Assembly (NCBI RefSeq): GCF_040712315.1
Contig: NC_134021.1
Coordinates: 42,667,001 to 42,731,000 of the forward strand
Source: Castanea sativa
Taxonomy: Eukaryota > Streptophyta > Magnoliopsida > Fagales > Fagaceae
Length of the DNA: 64,000 nt
Reading direction: 5' to 3'
Shown here: positions 35,048 through 44,980 of the stretch, piece after piece
Position numbering within the stretch: the first letter of the stretch is position 1
Layout: each line of letters begins with the position of its first letter
Notes under the pieces: model-generated
The model's input: only the letters and a program-made list of their open reading frames with translations
Databases searched by the model: none
Told to the model about the DNA's origin: nothing
Position numbers and translations under genes: made by a program

Positions 35048-35369
35048 TTACATTTTCTATAGGGGGTGCAAGTACGAGGGAAAAATATAAAGAAATGGAA
35101 GACTTGAGGAGCAAGAAGAATGTCGTCAAGAAAGAATCATTAAGCTCAAGACAATCTCGTTGCCGCCGAAGCGTAACTTGAAAACCGGCCGGCATATGAA
35201 CCTCCAAAAGATGACAAAATCAGCAACATTTCTTCCCAATGTTTGATTTTATCTAGCGGTGTGAAATATGTAAATTTATGGACATATGGTCGCTGGACAC
35301 TTGCACAACTTTCAACATATGGCGTTGATTTCGTGGTTAACTGTCTTGAGGCATCTTCAAAGATTTATG
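35048..35369 (+). pseudogene. Captured coiled-coil exon, right arm of an inverted repeat
   Basis: The plus strand reads GGASTREKYKEMEDLR and then goes out of frame. It is the inverted copy of 34074-34393 (shared blocks include 'gtacttgcaccccctatag' and 'gaagatgcctcaagacagtt' read on the opposite strand). More diverged in coding terms than the left arm. Confidence 0.6.
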
Positions 35370-35759
35370 CTCTCTTTTTTCTTTTTCCTATCATAAAATG
35401 TATTGGTGTACCAAATTAATAACCTGTGATGTTGTTGTTGTATTGGTGCAAGAGTCTCCAAATAAATGATGGATACAATTTTCGATACCTATGCTATTTA
35501 TGTTGTAACTTCTTGAGTTCCAAATAATATATGCATAATTTTATGTATACAAAAATCTAAATTCTTCTGTTGATAATAAGCCATGTATATAAGGCCAGTA
35601 GCGTGCCTATGATATAAAGAAACTTAACTATTTAATTGCAGAAGTTGGAATTAAACATTAAAGATTACCTTAATTTTTGTTATTTGATAGTGTTTGGGAA
35701 TTAGTTATTGAATTTGGAAAAAAATAATAATAATTCCTTTTCGCACAATGAGAAAAAAC
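35370..35759. other. AT-rich spacer in the MULE
   Basis: No gene, repeat or motif was identified. Confidence 0.4.
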
Positions 35760-36240
35760 ATAAGCCAGTGTAAATCGATTTTTGCTTTTAAACTCAATTT
35801 CCTTTTCAATACTTTTCTATGAAAATCAAGTTTAAAAGGCTCGATTTTTGCTTCAAAAATATAGTGGAAATCGAGTTTAAAATGCTCGATTTTTTCTTCA
35901 GTGGGATTCTCAAAAATATTGTGGAAATCGAGTTCCAAAGACTCGATTTCTACTGGGATTTTGTTTTTTTTTTTTTTTTTGGTTGCAGCTACAGCAGCGG
36001 TATTTAACCCTCAGCCCGTGGCATTAACTCTCACAGAAAATCACACCCTCGGTAACACACAGAGAAAACCTAAAACAGAGCTCTCAGCCTCACTAACTCT
36101 CACTCACTCACCCTCACTAACTCTCAGTCACCCATAACTCTCTCACACCATAACTCTCTCACACCACTCACTCTCACAAAACCACATTGTCCACTCTCAC
36201 TGCTCTTCCCTCTCAGCAAATTCATATCTAAGGTAAGGGT
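35760..36240. repeat. Internal palindrome array plus CT-rich leader, like a second MULE end
   Basis: At least three AAATCGAGTTT...CTCGATTT palindromes lie at about 35820-35950. They are followed by poly-T, 'ggttgcagctacagcagc', and a ctctcac/actcactc-rich tract to about 36230 with 'aaggtaagg', a possible donor. The order palindromes / poly-T / CT-rich leader repeats that of the left TIR region (22.06-22.56 kb) in the same orientation. The last palindrome and 'ggttgcagctac' block recur directly at 40634-40700. Confidence 0.7.
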
Positions 36241-36370
36241 TTGCATAATTTGATTGTCATTGTAGTTGGGTATGTTGTCTATGGGTGTGGGTGTCAGAGT
36301 TTTACCATTTATTTTGTAGATAGTTAACATAACTTAGTTAATTTATCAATATTGTGAATTATAGAACTTG

Positions 36371-37180
36371 GTCTGATTTGGTCTGATTTGGTCTAATTTG
36401 GTCTGATTTGGTCTGATTTGGTCTAATTTGGTCTCATTCGGTCTGATTTGGTCTGATTTGGTCTGATTTGGTCTGATTTGGTCTGATTTGGTCTGATTTG
36501 GTCTAATTTGGTCTCATTCGGTCTGATTTGGTCTGATTTGGTCTGATTTGGTCTGATTTGGTCTGATTTGGTCTCATTCGGTCTGATTTGGTCTAATTTG
36601 GTCTCATTCGGTCTCATTCGGTCTGATTTGGTATGATTTGGTATGATTTGGTCTGATTTGGTCTGATTTGGTCTCATTCGGTCTGATTTGGTCTAATTTG
36701 GTCTCATTCGGTCTCATTCGGTCTGATTTGGTATGATTTGGTCTGATTTGGTATGATTTGGTCTGATTTGGTCTCATTCGGTCTGATTTGGTCTAATTTG
36801 GTCTAATTCGGTCTGATTTGGTCTGATTTGGTCTAATTTGGTCTGATTTGGTCTGATTTGGTCTCATTTGGTCTGATTTGGTCTAATTTGGTCTCATTTG
36901 GTCTGATTTGGTCTCATTCGGTCTGATTTGGTTTGATTTGGTCTCATTCGGTCTGATTTGGTCTAATTTGGTCTGATTTGGTCTGATTTGGTCTGATTTG
37001 GTCTCATTCGGTCTGATTTGGTATGATTTGGTATGATTTGGTCTAATTTGGTCTAATTTGGTCTAATTTGGTCTCATTCGGTCTCATTCGGTCTGATTTG
37101 GTCTGATTTGGTCTGATTTGGTCTAATTTGGTCTGATTTGGTCTGATTTGGTCTAATTTGGTCTGATTTGGTCTAATTTG
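36371..37180. repeat. Minisatellite: 81 decamers in perfect register
   Basis: The unit is GTCTGATTTG, with variants GTCTAATTTG, GTCTCATTCG and GTATGATTTG. It repeats 81 times over 810 bp without a single insertion or deletion. The 3' flank (ggtccattcagtccac..., then 'ttgagagccctta') is related to the sequence around 10410-10620 and 61380-61600. The array may therefore be an expansion of that dispersed family. Minus-strand frames through it are artefacts of the repeat. Confidence 0.97.
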
Positions 37181-37819
37181 GTCCATTCAGTCCACTTTGT
37201 TCCATTTTGGTCAGGAAGATCCATCTTTGTGTACTTACATATATAATTGGAGACAACATATTTAGGTTGAGAGCCCTTATTCAAAATCTAAATTTATTAA
37301 AACAAATTCTCGAGTTTGGGGGTCAGCTGTCCACCATTGCTACACTGATATTCATAGTGCTACATATGCTGCTCAATAGCTCGGCACTGTTGAACCCTAT
37401 CTAGTCATATCATTCACACTCACGTCAATACACGGATATCCGCATCATTTTGCAATGCACCGTTTTCAAGGATGCGGAAGACCCCCGAAAAGTTTATGAT
37501 GCATTTAACACAACTCGGTATTGTCTTGTCAAGTTCATGTCGGATGAAACACAAGCATGCTAAATACTCTTCACATGAATACTGTTCAATTTGAATAGTC
37601 ATAGCAAGACACCGCAACTACGCCTAGAATAAGAGAATCTCACTATGACATTGGGAACATTTGAACAAAAAATTCGTATCGTGGTTTTCCAGCCTGTATT
37701 GACATGACAAGCCTGAATATGTTAAATTTTATTATTGAATACACAGTGGAATGAGGTTATAAATGTACCACAATTCTTTTCTTATTCCTACACCACTAAC
37801 TTTGTAGGTTGAGTAAGCT
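37181..37819. other. Spacer between minisatellite and unknown gene
   Basis: The first 100 bp belong to the decamer-family flank. The remainder (37390-37620) has higher complexity and a short open minus-strand frame, but no recognised domain. Confidence 0.4.
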
Positions 37820-38432
37820 ATGAGTCGCAATGCCTCAACATCATCTCGTACACGTAGAAACAAGTTTCAATCTACTTCAACAAATGAATTATCACAAGTT
37901 CCGGCGGTCAACAACTACAAACATACACAGACCACTATGGAGGGAAATGGGTTGGAAAGAAGAGAGATTTCGTTAATATGCCAATATACACGTACGAGAG
38001 TCTTGGAAGCGTTGGCCACATCATGGTCGGCAAACCTACAAAACTAAGTACAGATACCACCGCAATGGAGTTCACCGTAGCAGAACCACCATGGTCAACC
38101 CTATACGAGAAGAGGTGTGAGTTGGAGGTGTATTGTCGATGGCACGGGTTACGAGTTCCTAAGGCACGCTCGGCGAGTTACCTAGAGATGAGCCTGCCAA
38201 CATACTTGCTCGCCTTGAACAAGAGAACAATCAAATGCAAAGGCGGTTAGACCGTTTTCATGCAGTCCAAAAAGCTAGGAAGCATCTAAAGGGGAAGGCA
38301 CAAGAGCGAGCCATGAAGTCTATTAATGAAATTACTGCGTTAGATGATGAAAGTGACATTTCAGACTTCTCAGATTCAAGCAATGATGACTTCCAAAAAT
38401 TTCTACCTACGAACATTCAACGTTGTTGTTGA
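37820..38432 (+). pseudogene. Unrecognised frameshifted gene with charged coiled-coil C-terminus
   Basis: Three overlapping frames form one plausible protein: a Ser/Thr-rich start (MSRNASTSSRTRRNKFQ), a middle GGKWVGKKRDFVNMPIYTYE...VGHIMVGKPTK, and a C-terminal heptad-like stretch ILARLEQENNQMQRRLDRFH followed by an acidic DESDISDFSDSSNDD tail. Two single-base shifts separate the parts (near 37950 and 38190). The acidic tail and coiled coil recall accessory proteins of transposons. It also sits right after the internal palindrome/leader array, where an element gene would start. I do not recognise a family; it could equally be a captured host gene. Confidence 0.4.
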
Positions 38433-39028
38433 TGTCTACACATTTTGTGCAGACTGATCTGTTGTTGATCGTGAGGGCAAATGATCCTATTGTTCGTTGT
38501 TGGTATGTTATGAAAAGATGTACTTGTATTAGTGTTTGCAAGAATTATAAGTGCTTGGTGAAAATTATGGTCTAAACTCAATATTCCGTGAGTAAAACTC
38601 GCTTTTCTAAAGTAATACTGAATGTCATTATTTAAATTCTTTGACAAATTCTTTGAAATCAATTCGTCCATCTCCATTGTCATCAAAGACTCTGATCATC
38701 CTTTGGCATTCCACTTCCAAAGGTTCCATGAGCCCCACTGAACAGATCTAACATTTGAAACAACTAAACCACCGAGCTTTTTTTCTCAAATCAAATAATT
38801 TCCTACACGTCACGCCTTAACTCTCATGTTTTGTTTCTTTTTTTTCTTTTTCTTTTTCCTTTTTCTTTTTCTTGTAAATTTTAAATAAGATACAATTTTT
38901 AACCTTAGCATATCAATAAACTTCCCTATTTGACAACAATTGATTTGAAATGACTGGTGGCAATATTTATCCCATATTTTAAATTCATGGTTGAAATCTT
39001 TTTAGATCATTTAGATGAAACACTAGTT
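38433..39028. other. MULE interior, contains one captured EF-hand exon
   Basis: Apart from the EF-hand exon at 38628-38742 this stretch is AT-rich (poly-TTTTTC near 38830-38870) with nothing identified. Confidence 0.4.
38628..38742 (-). pseudogene. Captured terminal exon of an EF-hand calcium-binding protein
   Basis: Behind a CAG acceptor the minus strand reads GLMEPLEVECQRMIRVFDDN then GDGRIDFKEFVKEFK and a TAA stop. DDNGDGRIDFKE is a canonical EF-hand loop with calcium-ligand residues at positions 1, 3, 5, 9 and 12. Only one hand is present, so the parent (calmodulin-like or other EF-hand protein) cannot be named. It reads in the same direction as the transposase gene. Confidence 0.7.
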
Positions 39029-40005
39029 GAAGTTATGTGATGAGAGGAAACACTAGTTGGAAAATTATTTTGTGATGTCAAGTATTCTAAAATCTGACTC
39101 AGGACACTTTTTGAGACATTAGCTCTTTCACATGCAACATAACATGCTATAAACTCAAACATATGGCCTATGTCTTTCTTAGAAGGCCATTCTTCGACCA
39201 ATCCATTGACATCTTCACTATCTGACCTCTCTGTCTGGGAAATGTCCCTATTAAGCATACAAATAAGAGAGTTCACTGTATCTTGGACCAATATATTTTG
39301 ACATCCATTGTGGGAGCAGGGAGGAACAGTAAATTGTTATGTTCCCTGCTTCTCCCTTCTTGTTGAAGTTATGTGATGAGAGGAAACACTAGTTGGAAAA
39401 TTATTTTGTGATGTCAAGTATTCTAAAATCTGACTCAGGACACTTTTTGAGACATTAGCTCTTTCACATGCAACATAACATGCTATAAACTCAAACATAT
39501 GGCCTATGTCTTTCTTAGAAGGCCATTCTTCGACCAATCCACTGACATCTTCACTATCTGACCTCTCTGTCTGGGAAATGTCCCTATTAAGCATACAAAT
39601 AAGAGAGTTCACTGTATCTTGGACCAATATATTTTGACATCCATTGTGGGAGCAGGGAGGAACAGTAAATTGTTATGTTCCCTGCTTCTCCCTTCTTGTT
39701 GAAGTTATGTGATGAGAGGAAACACTAGTTGGAAAATTATTTTGTGATGTCAAGTATTCTAAAATCTGACTCAGGACACTTTTTGAGACATTAGCTCTTT
39801 CACATGCAACATAACATGCTATAAACTCAAACATATGGCCTATGTCTTTCTTAGAAGGCCATTCTTCGACCAATCCACTGACATCTTCACTATCTGACCT
39901 CTCCCCGGGAAATGTCCCTATTAAGCATACAAATAAGAGAGTTCACTGTATCTTGGACCAATATATTTTGACATCCATTGTGGGAGCAGGGAGGAACAGT
40001 ATGAT
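39029..40005 (-). repeat. Three tandem copies of a 336-bp unit carrying a captured exon
   Basis: The block starting 'gaagttatgtgatgagagg' recurs at 39029, 39365 and 39701, exactly 336 bp (112 codons) apart. Each copy encodes on the minus strand NILVQDTVNSLICMLNRDIS, EEWPSKKDIGHMFEFIACYV and ACERANVSKSVLSQILEYLT. The copies are nearly identical, and the third has a small deletion in the DISQTE region, so the triplication is recent. The peptide looks like real protein sequence (helical, Cys-containing), but I could not name the family. Each copy is bounded by a stop, so this is exon reiteration and not a repeat protein. Confidence 0.85.
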
Positions 40006-40120
40006 TCTGACTCTGACAAGGCTTATGAGGATGAAAAAACTGGATACCTTGTAGCTTCATGGCCACAAGTCATTTTCTAATGAACACCACGTTGCAACAC
40101 CGCAAACATCAGCAAGGTAT

Positions 40121-40228
40121 TCAACTATCAGACGCAGAAGATCCAAAGCTGATACTGAATTTGAAGCTTATGCAGGTCAACAGTTGATTGTTACCATCCT
40201 CCAGTGTCATCTTGAGAGTGTAAGAGCC
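40121..40228 (-). pseudogene. Captured last exon of an ML-domain (NPC2-like) lipid-transfer protein
   Basis: Behind a TTCACAG acceptor the minus strand reads GSYTLKMTLEDGNNQLLTC then ISFKFSI..GSSASDS and TGA. This matches the C-terminal exon of plant phosphatidylglycerol/phosphatidylinositol transfer proteins with an MD-2-related lipid-recognition domain (PGSYTLKM..DGN..ELTCISFKFSI), including the natural stop codon. All 35 residues are in frame. It reads in the same direction as the transposase gene. Confidence 0.8.
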
Positions 40229-40379
40229 CTGTGAATACCACAAACCATCAGCTGGTTGATGCGAAACACTAGAGTAAAAAAAAATAAAAATAAATGATAG
40301 ATTAAATTGTTATATTGGACTGTGACAACTAACGAAAATGTTAGATATCTAATGGTAAATGGCAACAAAATTCTAGGAA

Positions 40380-40710
40380 TTGGCCCCGTTAAAAATCGAG
40401 TTAAAAGAATCGATTTACATATAAAATCGAGTTTAAAACCCTCGATTTACACTGAAAAGCCACCTCTGCAAATCGAGTTTTAAAGCCTCGATTTTTAGTT
40501 TAGTGGTTCTTTTAAAAATAATAATATTCCGCGGAAATGGCGCCTTTAAAAATCGAGTTTAAAAGCCTCGATTTACATTAGTTTTCTAAAATATCATCCC
40601 CGTGGAAACGGTGCGTTTGAATCTGCCCAAAGGAAATCGAGTTCCAAAGACTCGATTTCCACTGGGATTTTTTTTTTTTGGTTGCAGCTACTGCAGCAGT
40701 AAACAAGATT
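40380..40710. repeat. Internal palindrome array near the transposase gene
   Basis: Five AAATCGAGTT...CTCGATTT palindromes lie within 300 bp (about 40395, 40426, 40468, 40550 and 40634). They are followed by poly-T and 'ggttgcagctactgcagcag'. The last 80 bp directly repeat 35926-36000. The motif class is the same as in both TIRs. Confidence 0.8.
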
Positions 40711-41152
40711 TAGTTTTTTCCCTTCCCCTACAGCAGTAAACAACTAGATACAACCAATCAAAGGGTACATCAGAAACAAACAACCGGTCCCAAACAGTTA
40801 CTATTCATTACTGGCTAGGCAAAAGCTGCACAACGCAACTAATGTGACGAGTACAATGGATAACAAATAGTTCAATTACAACAACATTCAACAATAAACA
40901 AAATATAGAAAATAACAACTAACTAAAATTAACATAGTCTACATTCGGCAACAACATTCAACAAAGAAAAAAAAAACACTTGTACATGCATATACAGAAG
41001 ATAACGACAAGTCCCACGTACATTGCCAAAACTTTAATCGAGTCTTCACTCGCCTGACAAACATGAAAATACAATCGTTAGTTTCCAAATGCGAAGAACA
41101 AAAACCAAATGAAATTCATAGCATATTATATAAAAACAGTGAGAGCACTTAC
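40711..41152. other. 3' flank of the transposase gene
   Basis: AT-rich sequence, probably 3' UTR and terminator region of the leftward transposase transcript. No other feature was seen. Confidence 0.4.
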
Positions 41153-43905
41153 CTAGTTTGTAGCACTACCACTTGTCGAAGCCCCAAGGGAATTGGGACA
41201 GCTTCTACGGTTATGCCCCTCTTGATGACACACTCCACATCGCTGCCTCGGTTGAATCTCCCTCAAGTCCGGATCTTCCCTCCGGCTTCCCCGTTCTCGT
41301 CGTACCCCGTCCATTTCATTCCTTATTCTTGAGGCCACAGGACGACCTTTGGCCCGCAATAGCTGTGGGTCAGGCACCCACCGTGGTCCGCGAACGTCCC
41401 TCCACAATGACTCTGACTTTGGCACCACAAAATGATGTGAATATGTGTGAATGGCGTTGTTCAAACTATAACATGGGTCAATATAGCTGGTCGCATCGAG
41501 GTGCAGACCTTGAAGAACTTTAATTGCATGTGAACAAGGGATCTTCAAGTTTTGCCACTTTCCGCAACCACATCTTCTATCAAATACGTGCACGTCATGA
41601 TCGTGGTTTCCCCTCCACCTCTATGGTCGTTGTACGGGGTAAGCACTTGATATACACCGGTTTCATGATTAAAATTCCTCACGGTGTGGCCTGCGGTTTT
41701 CTCGCGCATTTTTGTTATAGATCTCCATTGCATAATCACTCCACACCTTACCTCGAGAGAGATCTTCCGTAATTTTTTTATGTCGATCGTGGAAATATGC
41801 AACAAGTTTGGACCAAGTGAACTCAACCATTGCCGCAATGGGCAAACCGCGGGCACCTTTAAGTACCCCATTAAAGCACTCAGAGATATTGGTTGTCATT
41901 GCCCCGTAACGTCTTCCACCATCATGTGACTGGGTCCATTTGTCCACATCCTCACTGGTTAAATATGTGTATGGCATACAGCGTCCAACATGGCGAGCAG
42001 TAGGGTCTACACCCCTCAGTAAATTAATCTCGACCTCCTTAATGATTTGCATTATAGATTCAAATTTAGCTTCATGGGTCGCATATCCAGCTTTCAAGGC
42101 CAATGCCTTTAGAATCGGGTCATCAAAGCGTCTATTGAAGTTGCTAGCAACATGTCGAAGGCAATATCGGTGATATACCTGTTCTGTTCCGTCCCTCCCT
42201 CTAGGCCACTGTCGAATGGCATTTTTGATACCTTTATGTCGGTCAGAAATAATGCAAATGCCATTGGCAGGTGTAACATGCTCAATCAAAGCCCTGAGAC
42301 ACTCTAAAAACCACCCCCAACTAGCCTCTGACTCCTTGTCCACAACAGCAAAGGCAAGAGGCAAAACCTTTTGGTTGGCATCAGTTGCCATTGCAATCAT
42401 CAAAACCCCTTTGTATTTACCATACAAATGAGTCCCATCAATACTGATCACTGGCCTACAATATCGGAATGCAGCAATGCATGGAGCAAATGCCCAATAT
42501 ACATAGCGCAGTAACGCAGAATTCTCGTATGGCCTAGGTATGGTGTGATAATTGTACTGGGTACCCGAATCCTGATCCAAGTATGCCAACAACAACTTTC
42601 GCAACCTTTGATAAGACTCCTCCCAATCCCCAAATATCTTAGCAATTGCCTTTTGTTTTGCGTCCCATACTTTATAGTAAGAAAGCTCATGTTTATACTT
42701 AGTATGTATGATGTCCCAGAGATCTTGTATACGAGCAGTGTGATTTTGTCGCAATTTTCCCACAATTTCTGATGCAACAAAATTAGAATCCATCATTTTA
42801 CCGTCTCTTCGCAAGCCAAAGGGTATACAAGTGTGTGGACCCACATAAGACGTGACCATCCATAGACCATTAAGTTTAACCTTCATGAATGCCCCAACGT
42901 ACCACTTGCAGTTGTCGTCAACGCATGCAGCGCACAATTTAGTTTTGGTCGACCTCCGGATTATAAAATTTCTATTATCATTTGCTGCGTATATTATCAA
43001 TGCACGCTTCACCGCCTCTTTATTTGCAAAAGTCAACCCTTTATGAAAATGCATCCCATCTTCCCAAGTTGAAACAAATGGTATCTGAAGACGTGAAGGA
43101 TCAACCATATTTTCCCAAGTATTTGCGTAAAATGAGTCGGCAGGAGGTCTGTAGGCAGTAGTCGCATTTGTATCATGCTGGATGCCAATATCATGGTCTG
43201 CATCACCTTCATCATGGTACTCCATATTTTCCTCTTCAAAATTGGGAACAACTTCATGGTCATCCATATCGTTATCAAAGTCGCCTCGCTCAATCCTCTC
43301 TTCGTATTCATCCACATCATCAATATTTTCACCATCATTCGCGGCATGATCTTCGTCTTCGTCTTCCTCCTCTAAATGTGTCTCTTGAGGATGGAGGGGT
43401 TCACCAGTATTGGCAACATGATCTTGAGATGGGAGCGTATAACCTCCCATTGTATACCCTCCCATTGTAGTACATCCATCATCTAGGGCTGTAAATTGTA
43501 AAGCCGTAGTTGTTTGTTGCACCACCTCAGTATCAACTTCTACAAGCGGCTCCGAACTTACGTACAACTCAGCAGCATTTACTTGGGGCATTTTTTGGAT
43601 CCTATTAAACATCATCTTTACATGTTTGTCTTATTTGATCGCCATATACCCGTAATTTATCCGTTCATGAAGGACTTCTTGTGGGTAACGATAAATAATC
43701 TTGATGTCATACCAAGCAGGGTTCAAACTCAATGAGTGCATTATTTTCCTCTTCAAATCATCCAACGTCTTCAACTTACGACGTATCATCATGTAGTAGC
43801 ATTCAATACCCGGCCCTCTAAATGGGAATCCGTCAATCTCTCCAGGATTGTCAAGGGGTCCACCATAGTATACATTTATATCAATATTCTTCAGAGATTG
43901 TGAAC
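41153..43905 (-). pseudogene. mudrA-like: MULE transposase (MURA type) with one stop and two frameshifts
   Basis: Reading leftward, an exon starting after ATAG at 43905 encodes a PB1-like N-terminal region (YYGGPLDNPGEIDGFPF...). An in-frame TAA at 43633-43631 interrupts AIK/DKHVKMMFNRIQ. The 648-codon open part (43615-41669) has an acidic stretch and a MuDR zinc-binding N-domain (C228/C231/C236, HTC at 261-263, counted from 43615). The MULE catalytic domain follows: D393 in ISIDGTHLYG, D458 in IISDRHKGI, the C485-x2-H488 motif, and candidate E519. Single-base shifts near 41705 (AGAAAACC) and 41613 (GGGGAAACC) precede the SWIM zinc finger (CGCGKWQNLKIPCSHA) and a CCHC knuckle (CGVCHQEGHNRRSCP). 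Otherwise full length for a MURA-type transposase. Confidence 0.93.
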
Positions 43906-44417
43906 CTATTAGAGAGTAAAGTATAATATGTTAGTGACATATTTTATCTCTTTTATTTAACATCAATTAGAAAACCTTGAATATCTACTCAAAGTACAAA
44001 AATTACAACTTCTCACCCCACATCACATACAAACACACTCAATCATTATCATTTCGTACTCAAACAAATAAAAAAATTAAAGACAAAACTCACCCCCATT
44101 ACAAAATTTCGACTCAATTCTAACAAAAATATAAATAAAAATATCAAACCAAACAACAAAAGTCATGAGGATGTGCAAATGAATGAGTGCAATTTGATCA
44201 TGAGCAATCAAAATTAGACATATCATCTAATTTCAAAATCAAGGCATTAATATACAGTTAAATATACCATATGTGATATACAAACTCAAATTTAATACAA
44301 ATTATGGAGAAAAGGAAGCAGATAAATTCACCGAAAGCTAGCAAAAAGACTTCCTAGGTCATGAATAAAATCTATATATATATATATATATATATCTTTC
44401 TCCTTACTTTCTAAAAT

Positions 44418-44499
<82 letters not shown>

Positions 44500-44502
44500 T
44501 TT

Positions 44503-44549
<47 letters not shown>

Positions 44550-44711
44550 TTCTCCTCACTTTCTAAAATAAATATATATATATATATAAAAATAAATATA
44601 AATATATAAATAAATATAAATATATATATAAATAAATATAAATATATATATAAATATAAATATAAATAAATATAAATATAAATATAAATATATATATATG
44701 TATGTATGTAA

Positions 44712-44767
<56 letters not shown>

Positions 44768-44942
44768 TTCTCCTCACTTTCTAAAATAAATATATAAATA
44801 TAAATATAAATATAAATAAATATAAATATAAATATAAATATAAATAAATATAAATATAAATATAAATAAATATAAATATATATATGTATGTATGTATGTA
44901 AATATATATATATATATATTTATATAAATATAAATATGTATG

Positions 44943-44980
<38 letters not shown>

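Noticed and set aside
36423..36677. Minus-strand frame encoding repeated Arg-Pro-Asn-Gln-Thr-Lys-Ser-Asp
   Set aside because: It is a translation of the decamer minisatellite. The period (10 bp) is not a codon multiple, and it stays open only because no unit contains a stop in any phase.
36360..37190. Possible CRISPR-like array, from the regular repeats
   Set aside because: The units are contiguous decamers with no unique spacers, in a plant genome.
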